Shown here: in pieces, positions 1 to 5,750 of the stretch
How positions within the stretch are numbered: the first letter of the stretch is position 1
How the letters are laid out: every line of letters starts with the position of its first letter
Assembly (NCBI GenBank): GCA_026389655.1
Contig: JAPLHL010000477.1
Span: 1 to 5,792 of the forward strand
Reading direction: 5' to 3'
DNA length: 5,792 bases
Origin: Chloroflexota bacterium
Lineage (GTDB): Bacteria > Chloroflexota > Dehalococcoidia > GIF9 > UBA5629
Position numbers and translations under genes: made by a program
The notes under the pieces: model-generated
What the model was told of the DNA's origin: nothing
Database searches by the model: none
Seen by the model: only the letters and a program-made list of their open reading frames with translations

Positions 1-223
1 CAAGCATACCATAAGTATATTTGGCCTTCTGTTTCTCCATGAGCTGCAAACCAAGTTCGGACACCTTTGCGCGGCGCTTTCCCTTTCCGGTTGCATGGGG
101 CCCCGGAGGGGTATTCCTGCGCTCGAGTGCGCATTTTTCCGTAAAGCACCTCTCTCCCTTCAACATGAGCTTGGTACCTGTGCGACGGCACAAACGACAA
201 TACGCTTCAATATATCTAGCCAT
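1..223 (-). CDS. rpsD: 30S ribosomal protein S4, N-terminal part (cut by window edge)
   Basis: S4 is a primary 16S rRNA-binding protein that nucleates assembly of the 30S body and helps form the mRNA entry site. Only the first 74 codons are here, out of roughly 200 usual for the family; the rest lies beyond base 1. The start reads [16 protein letters not shown]. Four cysteines, C9, C12, C26 and C31, form the zinc-binding arrangement found in the zinc-containing version of S4. The segment ending KAKYTYGML matches the conserved stretch that precedes the S4 RNA-binding fold. The ATG lies 2 bases after the rpsK stop, so translation is probably coupled; a modest purine-rich stretch (AAGGCGAG) at the end of rpsK may serve as ribosome binding site. 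In many bacteria S4 also represses its own operon, but nothing in this fragment shows whether that applies here. Confidence 0.96.
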   Translation of the reverse strand, partial: MARYIEAYCRLCRRTGTKLMLKGERCFTEKCALERRNTPPGPHATGKGKRRAKVSELGLQLMEKQKAKYTYGML

Positions 224-225
224 TT

Positions 226-618
226 CTATACTCGCCTTCTCTTTCTCGCCCGGCATCCGTTATGCGGCACCGGAGTCACATCACGGATCCCTGTTACGGA
301 AATACCGGATGCCTGTATTGCCCTGATGGCAGCCTCGCGACCGCTTCCCGGCCCACGTACAAACACTTCTACCTGTCGTAATCCATGCTCTTTAGCCTTG
401 GCTGCGGCAGCTTGGGCAGCCATCTGCGCCGCATAGGGCGTGCCTTTGCGGGATCCCTTATACCCTGCTGTGCCCGAACTACCCCACGAGATAACATTTC
501 CCTTACCATCAGTTAACGAAATGATAGTATTATTAAAAGTTGATGTGATGAAGGCTTTACCTTCATGTATTAACTTTTTTTCGCGCTTTTTCGTTCTTAC
601 CTTTTTTTTCTGCGGCAT
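226..618 (-). CDS. rpsK: 30S ribosomal protein S11
   Basis: S11 sits on the platform of the 30S subunit, binds 16S rRNA with S6, S18 and S21, and lies near the mRNA exit site. The 130-residue product has the usual length. It has a lysine-rich N-terminus (about residues 1-16), then the conserved S11 body: [13 protein letters not shown] (26-37), [21 protein letters not shown] (45-65 region), [13 protein letters not shown] (88-100), and the C-terminal [10 protein letters not shown] (113-122). The Asn-Gly at 120-121 corresponds to the site that carries isoaspartate in E. coli S11. The tail reads CRARKRRRV, whereas the common form has two prolines after CR. The start is supported by AAAGGAG overlapping the rpsM stop (631-637), though the 12-base spacing is a little long. 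It is co-directional with rpsM and rpsD in standard alpha-operon order. Confidence 0.97.
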   Translation of the reverse strand: MPQKKKVRTKKREKKLIHEGKAFITSTFNNTIISLTDGKGNVISWGSSGTAGYKGSRKGTPYAAQMAAQAAAAKAKEHGLRQVEVFVRGPGSGREAAIRAIQASGISVTGIRDVTPVPHNGCRARKRRRV

Positions 619-635
619 ATTACCTGGTTACTCCT

Positions 636-1025
636 TTATTTCTTGGTAGCACCGCGCTTCTGGCCCCTGCCGGCTACCGTCCTCTTGGCTCCACGCTTTG
701 TACGGGCATTAGTACGGGTCCTCTGCCCTCTTGCAGGCAGATTTCTTTTGTGCCTTGTACCGCGGCGGCTTCCTATCTCGATAAGCCGCTTGATATTCAT
801 CGTGACTTCTCTACGAAGTTCACCTTCAACTGTAAATTCCTTATCTATCTTCTCACGAATGCGGCTTACCTCTTCGTCAGTGAGATCCTTGACCTTCTTG
901 GTCGGATCTACCTTCACATCAGCAAGTATTTTCTTGCTTCCGCTGGGCCCAATGCCATGAATATATTGAAGGGAATAAAGCACCTGCTTTTCCCTTGGTA
1001 TATCTACGCCTGAAATACGAGCCAT
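636..1025 (-). CDS. rpsM: 30S ribosomal protein S13
   Basis: S13 lies at the head of the 30S subunit, contacts 16S rRNA and P-site tRNA, and forms inter-subunit bridges with 23S rRNA and L5. The 129-residue product is a few residues longer than typical because of a basic tail. Family features are the N-terminal [10 protein letters not shown], the helix-hairpin-helix-like segment [14 protein letters not shown] (21-34), the central helices with [11 protein letters not shown] (48-58), and the C-terminal rRNA- and tRNA-contacting segment with [14 protein letters not shown] (96-109). At 85-91 it reads GSRRGTR, where most homologues have a tyrosine before the RG; this is a mild substitution. An AGGAG at 1036-1040, 10 bases before the ATG, supports the start. 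The stop overlaps the rpsK ribosome binding site. Confidence 0.97.
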   Translation of the reverse strand: MARISGVDIPREKQVLYSLQYIHGIGPSGSKKILADVKVDPTKKVKDLTDEEVSRIREKIDKEFTVEGELRREVTMNIKRLIEIGSRRGTRHKRNLPARGQRTRTNARTKRGAKRTVAGRGQKRGATKK

Positions 1026-1044
1026 CTTTTATATACTCCTGTGA

Positions 1045-1158
1045 CTATCCCTGACGCTGCTTATGTTTTGGGTTGCTGCAAATTACCCTTACAACGCCGC
1101 GGCGCCTTATTATTTTGCATTTCTCACAACGCTTTTTTACCGATGCTCTGACCTTCAT
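1045..1158 (-). CDS. rpmJ: 50S ribosomal protein L36, zinc-binding form
   Basis: L36 is a very small late-assembly protein of the large subunit that stabilises 23S rRNA near the GTPase-associated region. Translation gives 37 residues, the full family length, beginning [15 protein letters not shown] and ending NPKHKQRQG. Zinc ligands C11, C14, C27 and H32 form the C-x2-C-x12-C-x4-H ribbon of the zinc-containing L36 type. GAGGA at 1169-1173, 10 bases before the ATG, is a good ribosome binding site. It stands 19 bases before rpsM and is the first gene after the predicted promoter at 1196-1224, so it appears to lead the alpha-operon transcript. An L36 with all four ligands is usually regarded as the housekeeping, zinc-replete form. 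Confidence 0.97.
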   Translation of the reverse strand: MKVRASVKKRCEKCKIIRRRGVVRVICSNPKHKQRQG

Positions 1159-1195
1159 TTCTGATATATCCTCATTTCCAAAAAAACCGCTAGTT

Positions 1196-1224
1196 AATAT
1201 AACCTTTTATTCACTTTATGTCAA
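1196..1224 (-). promoter_or_regulatory. Near-consensus housekeeping promoter for rpmJ-rpsM-rpsK-rpsD
   Basis: Reading the minus strand, a perfect -35 hexamer TTGACA (1219-1224) is followed by exactly 17 bases and the -10 hexamer TATATT (1196-1201), five of six matches to TATAAT. This is the pattern recognised by sigma-70/sigma-A family factors. It lies in the only sizeable non-coding gap of the window, oriented toward rpmJ. The expected start point is near 1188-1191, which would give a leader of about 30-33 bases containing a run of seven T (1180-1186) and then the rpmJ ribosome binding site. So short a leader leaves little room for a structured S4-type autoregulatory element. Assignment is by sequence match only. 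Confidence 0.78.
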
Positions 1225-1226
1225 AA

Positions 1227-1256
1227 TAAGCTACCGGTTTTTACTTGAACCGGTAG
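1227..1256 (-). terminator. Hairpin at the infA stop codon, possible intrinsic terminator or attenuator
   Basis: On the minus strand CTACCGGTT (1248-1256) and AACCGGTAG (1231-1239) form a perfect 9-base-pair stem with an 8-base loop, CAAGTAAA, which contains the infA stop codon TAA (1241-1243). The stem is followed by CTTATTTT, a broken T-tract present on this strand only, which suits a weak terminator for transcripts coming from infA. The stem is short and moderately GC-rich (5 of 9 pairs), so termination would probably be partial. The alternative is a protein-binding dyad or an mRNA 3'-end or processing structure, because the symmetric DNA also lies just upstream of the -35 element. Confidence 0.5.
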
Positions 1257-1459
1257 GTAATCCTGCCTCTGGTCAAATCGTACGGCGAAAGCTCAACGAG
1301 AACCTTGTCTGCCGGTAGTATCCTTATATAATGTCTCCGCATCTTGCCGGATATATGTGCCAGCACCTTGTGCCCATTGGCCAACTCCACTCTAAACGTA
1401 GCATTCGGCAATGACTCAATTACCGTCCCTTCGACCTCGATAGCTTCTTTTTTATCCAT
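1241..1459 (-). CDS. infA: Translation initiation factor IF-1
   Basis: IF-1 binds the A site of the 30S subunit during initiation and works with IF-2 and IF-3 to select initiator tRNA. The 72-residue length is exactly typical. The protein is a single OB fold of the S1 type: [18 protein letters not shown] (9-26), [20 protein letters not shown] (28-47), [17 protein letters not shown] (51-67) and the terminal TYRFK. GKMRR and the ending RITYR(F/Y)K are hallmark residues. The gene follows map by 9 bases. No Shine-Dalgarno-like sequence is visible before the ATG (the spacer is AATTAGTTT after the map stop), so translation may rely on reinitiation from map or an unstructured AT-rich start. The stop codon lies in the loop of a hairpin. 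Confidence 0.97.
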   Translation of the reverse strand: MDKKEAIEVEGTVIESLPNATFRVELANGHKVLAHISGKMRRHYIRILPADKVLVELSPYDLTRGRITYRFK

Positions 1460-1468
1460 AAACTAATT

Positions 1469-2218
1469 CTACAGTAACGTCAGGATTTCAGCTTCATTTT
1501 TCCTGATTGCAATCGTATGTTCGAAGTGTGCGGACAGGCTTTTATCCGCTGTATGTACGGTCCATCCGTTGGCGCTAAGCCTCGTTTTCCAGCCGCCTTT
1601 GTTGACCATAGGCTCCAACGCCAGTGTCATCCCCTCCCTTAATTTGATGCCTTCGCCTTTCTTACCAAAATTCGGGATGAGCGGCTCCTCATGCATGTCC
1701 CTTCCGATGCCATGGCCGGAGTATTCCCTTACTACGCTGTAACCATGTGCCTCAACATAACTTTGAATAGCCTCACCTATATCACCAAGGTTGCCTCCAT
1801 CATGGGCAGCATCTATGCCTTGTATCAGGGATGCTTCCGTAACTTGCATCAGCTTGCGTGCTTCTTCACTGATCTTTCCAACGCCCACTGTAATAGCAGC
1901 ATCTCCCTGGAAGCCCTTATAAATTACACCGAAATCCAATGAGACTATATCGCCTTCTTTTAAAACCTTGCTGCCTGGGATACCATGAACGACTTCATCA
2001 TTGACCGAAACACAGATACTCGCCGGAAAGTTGTGATAACCCTTGAATGAAGGACGAGCCGAATTAAACTTGCCGACTTCCTTTTCTGCAAGCTCATCCA
2101 GTTGCCTGGTTTTCATACCGGGTTTCACCGCTTCACTCAATTTTTGCAATACTACAGCTACAATCCTTCCGGCCTCGCGCATAACAGCGATCTCTTCGGC
2201 CGATTTGATGATAGTCAT
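1469..2218 (-). CDS. map: Methionine aminopeptidase, type I
   Basis: This cytosolic dinuclear-metal peptidase removes the initiator methionine from nascent proteins when the second residue is small, after deformylation. The 249-residue length fits type Ia, the bacterial form without an N-terminal zinc-finger extension or the type II insert. The pita-bread-fold ligands are all present: D95 in SLDFG, D106 in GDAAIT, H169 in SGHGIG, E202 in LEPMV and E233 in FEHTIAI. The catalytic histidines H78 (VVHGIPG) and H176 (DMHEEP) are also there. The N-terminal segment IIKSAEEIAVMREAGRIVA is typical. The ATG directly abuts the adk stop (TAAATG) with only a weak purine-rich stretch before it, so translational coupling with adk is likely. 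The pairing of map with adk, secY and infA is common in bacterial spc operons. Confidence 0.97.
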   Translation of the reverse strand: MTIIKSAEEIAVMREAGRIVAVVLQKLSEAVKPGMKTRQLDELAEKEVGKFNSARPSFKGYHNFPASICVSVNDEVVHGIPGSKVLKEGDIVSLDFGVIYKGFQGDAAITVGVGKISEEARKLMQVTEASLIQGIDAAHDGGNLGDIGEAIQSYVEAHGYSVVREYSGHGIGRDMHEEPLIPNFGKKGEGIKLREGMTLALEPMVNKGGWKTRLSANGWTVHTADKSLSAHFEHTIAIRKNEAEILTLL

Positions 2219-2878
2219 TTATTTCTTCTGCTTCAATCCTTTAAGGAACTTTACTATGTCTTTACCGACAGAGTCGATGTGCTGGTTGCCGTTCACCTTG
2301 AACAGCCTGTCCTTTTTCTCATAGTAATCCAGCAGGGGCATAGTCTGTGCAAAATATACCTTCAGGCGTTCCTTTATCGTCACTTCTGTATCGTCGGCCC
2401 TCTGGTATAGCTCACCAGAGCACTTATCGCAAACGCCCTCCTTACGCGGAGGGGAGTTCTTCTGATGGTAAGGTGATTGGCAGGTGCGGCAAACCCAGCG
2501 GCCGGTCAACCTATCCAGTAATACTTCCGAAGGGACTTCTATATAAATAGCTTCCTCGATGGATTTACCCTGTTTTTCAAGGGCGGCATCCAACGCTTTG
2601 GCCTGCTCAATTGTCCTCGGGAAACCATCGAAAACACAGCCATTCTTGCAATCAGGCTGAGCGATACGCTCAAGTATCATTTTTATAGTGATCTCGTCGG
2701 GAACAAGCTTACCGCCTTTCATGTAGGATTCAGCCTGCTTACCCAACTCGGTCCCGTTCTTCAAGGCATGCCTGAAAAGATCACCGGAAGCTACGTGAGG
2801 TAACGACATCTCCTTGACTATAATGTCAGCCTGAGTGCCTTTCCCCGCCCCGGGTGCTCCAAGCAATATAAAGAACAT
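2219..2878 (-). CDS. adk: Adenylate kinase, long form with four-cysteine LID
   Basis: The enzyme catalyses ATP + AMP = 2 ADP in the cytoplasm and keeps adenylate pools balanced. The 219 residues match the long bacterial form. Domains in order: P-loop GAPGAGKGT (7-15); AMP-binding domain with SGDLFRHAL (31-39) and the FDGFPRT motif (83-89); LID domain opened by TGRWVC (125-130); the RADD motif (160-163); and the C-terminal CORE helix. In the LID, C130, C133, C150 and C153 make two C-x2-C knuckles that in characterised homologues bind structural zinc; many Gram-negative enzymes use hydrogen-bonding residues instead. The start is well supported: GGAGG at 2888-2892 is 9 bases before the ATG. It lies between secY and map, a usual position. 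Confidence 0.98.
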   Translation of the reverse strand: MFFILLGAPGAGKGTQADIIVKEMSLPHVASGDLFRHALKNGTELGKQAESYMKGGKLVPDEITIKMILERIAQPDCKNGCVFDGFPRTIEQAKALDAALEKQGKSIEEAIYIEVPSEVLLDRLTGRWVCRTCQSPYHQKNSPPRKEGVCDKCSGELYQRADDTEVTIKERLKVYFAQTMPLLDYYEKKDRLFKVNGNQHIDSVGKDIVKFLKGLKQKK

Positions 2879-2887
2879 TTACTATAT

Positions 2888-2892
2888 CCTCC
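2888..2892 (-). promoter_or_regulatory. Strong ribosome binding site of adk
   Basis: GGAGG follows the secY stop codon directly and is 9 bases before the adk ATG. It is the most canonical Shine-Dalgarno match in the window, and it fixes the adk start at the methionine preceding FFILLGAPGAG. Confidence 0.85.
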
Positions 2893-4212
2893 TTACTTTA
2901 AGAAACCCTCGTAGCGCCGCATTGTAAGCTGTGCTTCGATCTGTTTCATCGTATCCAGGGCAACACCGACGACGATAAGAATACCAGTGCTGGAAAGTGC
3001 CATATTCGCCACGTTCGTTACCGAGCTGGCAAAGAACGGCATTATGGCCACTATTGCCAGGTAAAGAGCCCCTCCCCAGGTAAGCCGGTTGATAACGCCG
3101 TTTAAATAGTCTGTTGTTGGCTTGCCTGGTCTAACACCCGGCACGAACCCTCCCTGTCTCTGTAAAGTACGTGCAAGGTTCATCTGCTCAAAAATAACCA
3201 TGGTATAAAAGAATGTGAATGCAACCACCAATAAGAAATAAAAACCCCAGTAAAACAACCCGACCGGCAGCGGTGCGCTGGGATTAAACCACTCCTGGAT
3301 CGTATTAGCAAAGTTAGGCTCCTGGCCTGAAGGAGCAGCTAAATAACTTGCGATAGTACCCGGGAAGATCATCAAAGACATGGCGAATATCAAGGGTATC
3401 ATGCCTGCCATATTGACCCTCAACGGGATATAAGTGGAACCGGCCTGACGGTACATTTTGCCGCCTCTGAATGCAGTCCTGGCGTACTGCACCGGTATGC
3501 GACGGTGCCCCTCTGTGAATATAACGATCATTACTATTGTTATAAGGGCCAGCACTCCAAAGACCGCTATACCACCCCAGTTGACCTGACCCGCTATAAA
3601 ACCGCCGCCAACTGTGGCCGGCAATTGAGAGATAATGCCGCCGAAGATGATGATTGATACACCGTTACCAATCCCTCTCTCAGTGATAAGTTCGCCAAGC
3701 CAGACCAGGAACATAGTGCCTGCCGTCAGTGAAATAACGATTGCCGCAGTTTCCAATGGCCCGGCTGCAATTACACCTCCCTGGCTACGTAGCAGTTGCA
3801 ACTGTGCAAAACCCTGCAGTCCTGCCAGTGGGATCGTAAGCCAGTGCGTTATCTGGTTGACCCTGTTCCTGCCTGCCTCTCCTTCTTCTGAAATTTTGCG
3901 TAACGCAGGTATTACCGGGACCAGCAATTGCATGATGATCGATGAAGTAATATAAGGGTATACACCCATGGCGGCAATGCTGAAATACCGCATTGCGCCG
4001 CCGCTAAATAAATCCAGCATGCCCAGCAACTGGCTTCTGTCAAAAATCTTCTGAAGGGCTGCAACATCTACACCCGGAATTGGTATGTGAGCAACAAACC
4101 GGAAAATAACAAGCATTGCCAGGGTGAAGATAAGTTTTTGCCTCAGGTCAGGCAATGAAAACGCATCGATCATAGCCTGAATCAGGCGAGGCCTGGACTG
4201 TGTCTGTGGCAT
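2893..4212 (-). CDS. secY: Preprotein translocase channel subunit SecY
   Basis: SecY is the central pore of the SecYEG translocon in the cytoplasmic membrane; it exports unfolded proteins driven by SecA and inserts membrane proteins delivered by the SRP route. The 439 residues are of usual length. About ten hydrophobic helices are visible, roughly at 26-43, 78-100, 122-142, 153-174, 182-200, 212-234, 265-287, 318-342, 376-396 and 405-422. Hallmark segments are HIPIPGVD (42-49), the plug region with LDLFSGGAM (66-74), ITERGIGNGVSI (176-187), the basic cytosolic loop HRRIPVQYA (236-244), VNMAGMIPLIFA (267-278) and GGFVPGVRPGKPT (354-366), which includes part of the ribosome- and SecA-contacting loop. 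GAGGAG at 4220-4225, 7 bases before the ATG, supports the start. The start is 1 base after the rplO stop, so coupling is likely. Confidence 0.98.
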   Translation of the reverse strand: MPQTQSRPRLIQAMIDAFSLPDLRQKLIFTLAMLVIFRFVAHIPIPGVDVAALQKIFDRSQLLGMLDLFSGGAMRYFSIAAMGVYPYITSSIIMQLLVPVIPALRKISEEGEAGRNRVNQITHWLTIPLAGLQGFAQLQLLRSQGGVIAAGPLETAAIVISLTAGTMFLVWLGELITERGIGNGVSIIIFGGIISQLPATVGGGFIAGQVNWGGIAVFGVLALITIVMIVIFTEGHRRIPVQYARTAFRGGKMYRQAGSTYIPLRVNMAGMIPLIFAMSLMIFPGTIASYLAAPSGQEPNFANTIQEWFNPSAPLPVGLFYWGFYFLLVVAFTFFYTMVIFEQMNLARTLQRQGGFVPGVRPGKPTTDYLNGVINRLTWGGALYLAIVAIMPFFASSVTNVANMALSSTGILIVVGVALDTMKQIEAQLTMRRYEGFLK

Positions 4213-4213
4213 G

Positions 4214-4657
4214 TTAGATCTCCTCTACCTTACCACCGGCAGCTTCGATTTTCGTTTTCGCACTTTGTGAAAATTTGTTTGCTTTCACTGTCAGAGGACG
4301 GTCCAACTCACCGTTACCCAGTATTTTGATCGGCTCACTGGCCGATTTTAGTAAGCCCGCTTCCACCAGTGATTCAGGGCCAACTTCGCTGTTCGCGTCG
4401 AATAGCTTCAAATCGCTTACATTAATCGGGCTGTAATAGACTTTGGCCACATTGGTAAAACCCCGTGTCCACGGTAATCTCTTGATGATCGGCAATTGCC
4501 CGCCTTCAAAACCTGGTCGCAGGTCCTTGCCCGCACGTGACTTTTGTCCTTTGCATCCGGCGCCGGAAAAAGTTCCGTGCCCGCTGCCATCACCGCAGCC
4601 TACGCGCTTTTTCTTATGCTTGGCTCCTATCGGGGGCTTTAATTTACTTTGATCCAT
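4214..4657 (-). CDS. rplO: 50S ribosomal protein L15
   Basis: L15 is a late-assembly large-subunit protein with a long, glycine- and arginine-rich N-terminal extension that runs through 23S rRNA and a compact C-terminal domain. I chose the ATG at 4657, giving 147 residues that begin [20 protein letters not shown], because this aligns with the family start and has GAAGAGAG just upstream; an upstream in-frame TTG at 4672 would add only five residues. The N-terminal part has [20 protein letters not shown] (24-43), followed by [20 protein letters not shown] and a C-terminal domain ending [14 protein letters not shown]. The start overlaps the end of rpmD by 14 bases. In the glycine-rich arm C21 and C35 replace the arginine and histidine usually seen, and A33 replaces another usual arginine. 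Confidence 0.96.
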   Translation of the reverse strand: MDQSKLKPPIGAKHKKKRVGCGDGSGHGTFSGAGCKGQKSRAGKDLRPGFEGGQLPIIKRLPWTRGFTNVAKVYYSPINVSDLKLFDANSEVGPESLVEAGLLKSASEPIKILGNGELDRPLTVKANKFSQSAKTKIEAAGGKVEEI

Positions 4658-4838
4658 GTTCGCTCTCTTCAACAGATATCATATGACTAATTTTAAAAAT
4701 CATACCCCTTATAACAGGAGTATCTTCTTTCTCGATCACTTCATTGAGCTTGTGAAATCCAAGTGCTTTTAACGTCCGGCGCTGGTCGCCCGGATATCCG
4801 ATACCGCTTTTTACCCACTTGATGCGTATTTTAGCCAC
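4644..4838 (-). CDS. rpmD: 50S ribosomal protein L30
   Basis: L30 is a small large-subunit protein with a ferredoxin-like fold that binds 23S rRNA. The 64-residue product, [20 protein letters not shown] onward, has the family pattern: the first strand KIRIKWVKS, the [19 protein letters not shown] region (14-32) where most homologues have a similar K-x2-tlraLGL pattern, and the terminal strand [14 protein letters not shown]. The start is a GTG at 4838, chosen because residues upstream of it (frame open to 4940) are the out-of-frame translation of rpsE. GAGGAG at 4849-4854 lies 10 bases before this GTG. The gap from the rpsE stop is 4 bases, and the 3' end overlaps rplO by 14 bases. Confidence 0.95.
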   Translation of the reverse strand: MAKIRIKWVKSGIGYPGDQRRTLKALGFHKLNEVIEKEDTPVIRGMIFKISHMISVEESEHGSK

Positions 4839-4842
4839 TTGC

Positions 4843-5373
4843 CTAATTCTCCTCAGTTCCTGCCAGACCTTTTCTCCTCTTGATAGTGTCTTGAGGGTTC
4901 CTAAGGTTGGCCAGCGCAACAATCGTCGCCTTTGTGACATTGACCGGGTTGGAGCATCCGAGCGATTTGGTCAAGATATCCTTGACACCCGCTGCTTCAA
5001 CTACTGCACGCACCCCCCCGCCTGCGATTACGCCCGTGCCCGGGGATGCAGGCCTCAGCAGTACCCTGGCAGCACCGAACTTCGATAGACTCTCATGCGG
5101 AATTGTATTGCCCCTGAATACCACACTAATAACACTCTTTTTAGCGGCAACGCCCGCTTTCCGGATAGCCTCCGGAACTTCTCTGGCCTTGCCAAGGCCG
5201 ACGCCAACGTGGCCTTTGCCGTCTCCAACTACTACCAATGCACGGAAATGCATATTCTTACCGCCTTTAACTACCTTGGTAACGCGGTCCAGTGATACTA
5301 GCTTCTCCGTAAACTCCATATCACTTGTATCGATTCTTGGAGTTGGTGAATATATTCTTGTTGCAGCTTTCAT
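4843..5373 (-). CDS. rpsE: 30S ribosomal protein S5
   Basis: S5 binds 16S rRNA at the back of the 30S subunit, forms part of the mRNA entry channel with S3 and S4, and affects decoding accuracy. The 176 residues include a variable 20-residue N-terminal extension, then the double-stranded RNA-binding-like S5 domain with [13 protein letters not shown] (28-40), [19 protein letters not shown] (45-63) and VPEAIRKA (66-73), and the C-terminal domain with TIPHES (90-95), [20 protein letters not shown] (99-118), [18 protein letters not shown] (129-146). All are hallmark stretches. The ATG at 5373 is favoured over the internal ATG at residue 19 because TGAGGA sits 6 bases before it, overlapping the rplR stop. 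The gap from rplR is 9 bases. Confidence 0.97.
   Translation of the reverse strand: MKAATRIYSPTPRIDTSDMEFTEKLVSLDRVTKVVKGGKNMHFRALVVVGDGKGHVGVGLGKAREVPEAIRKAGVAAKKSVISVVFRGNTIPHESLSKFGAARVLLRPASPGTGVIAGGGVRAVVEAAGVKDILTKSLGCSNPVNVTKATIVALANLRNPQDTIKRRKGLAGTEEN
4849..4854 (-). promoter_or_regulatory. Ribosome binding site that decides the rpmD GTG start
   Basis: GAGGAG inside the last codons of rpsE (the Glu-Glu before the terminal Asn) lies 10 bases upstream of the GTG at 4838. No ATG fits the L30 N-terminus in this frame, so this site is the main evidence for a GTG start. Confidence 0.8.
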
Positions 5374-5382
5374 ATAAAATCC

Positions 5383-5748
5383 TCAGAATTTTAACCCGGC
5401 TTTGCGCGCCGACTCTGCCAGCGCTTTAATCCTGCCGTGGTACTTATAACCGCCTCTGTCAAATACTACCTCGCTAATGCCCTTATCCTGTGCATTTTTT
5501 GCCAGAATGGACCCGACTAATTCGGCGATCTGGCTCTTGTTTTTTCCTTCAGCCTTTTCTTTTATCTCAGCACTGCTGCTGCCCGCTGATGTCAGTGTCA
5601 CACCGCTGATGTCATCAATAATCTGCGCATATATGTTGCTGAGACTGCGAAATACACACAGCCGCGGTTTGGCGGATGTACCTGACACTCTTGCCCTGAT
5701 ACGGACGTGTCGCCTTTTTCTTGCTACATTCGAACTTACTTTAGCCAT
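5383..5748 (-). CDS. rplR: 50S ribosomal protein L18
   Basis: L18 binds 5S rRNA together with L5 and L25-type proteins and links the 5S particle to 23S rRNA in the central protuberance. The 121 residues are of usual length. A basic N-terminal arm ([20 protein letters not shown], 10-29) leads into the conserved [17 protein letters not shown] (30-46), an alanine- and lysine-rich helix region, and the C-terminal signature [19 protein letters not shown] (95-113) ending ARKAGLKF. The ATG follows the rplF stop by 2 bases, with AAAGGG in the last codons of rplF as a ribosome binding site. Its TGA stop overlaps the rpsE ribosome binding site. Confidence 0.97.
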   Translation of the reverse strand: MAKVSSNVARKRRHVRIRARVSGTSAKPRLCVFRSLSNIYAQIIDDISGVTLTSAGSSSAEIKEKAEGKNKSQIAELVGSILAKNAQDKGISEVVFDRGGYKYHGRIKALAESARKAGLKF

Positions 5749-5750
5749 TA

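Noticed and set aside
643..960. Plus-strand open frame of 105 codons opposite rpsM
   Set aside because: It is antisense to S13, and its hydrophobic look arises from reversed Lys/Arg codons. No independent evidence supports it.
1095..1104. Perfect 10-base palindrome CGCCGCGGCG
   Set aside because: It falls within the L36 coding sequence, where the Arg-Arg-Gly codons explain it. There is no loop or T-tract and no reason to call an operator.
3635..3955. Plus-strand open frame of 106 codons opposite secY
   Set aside because: It is antisense to a conserved membrane protein gene. The Pro/Ser/Ile-rich translation has no family features.
4036..4047. TTGACA-like -35 element inside secY on the minus strand
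   Set aside because: No acceptable -10 hexamer lies 16-18 bases downstream, so it is likely chance.
4658..4672. TTG start for rplO that adds five residues
   Set aside because: The ATG at 4657 matches the family N-terminus better and has a purine-rich site directly upstream. The TTG would lie within the putative binding site itself.
4839..4940. Upstream extension of rpmD to a 98-codon protein
   Set aside because: The extra 34 residues are an out-of-frame reading of the rpsE 3' end. L30 is normally about 60 residues, and the GTG at 4838 has a properly spaced GAGGAG.
4907..5377. 156-codon open frame on the plus strand opposite rpsE
   Set aside because: It is the antisense shadow of a fully convincing S5 gene. 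The translation is rich in Thr, Pro and Ala with no recognisable domain, and no ribosome binding site or promoter precedes it.
5440..5470. TTGACA followed by TATAAG inside rplR on the minus strand
   Set aside because: The two hexamers are only 8 bases apart, which does not fit a sigma-70 type promoter, and the sequence codes for the conserved [10 protein letters not shown] motif.
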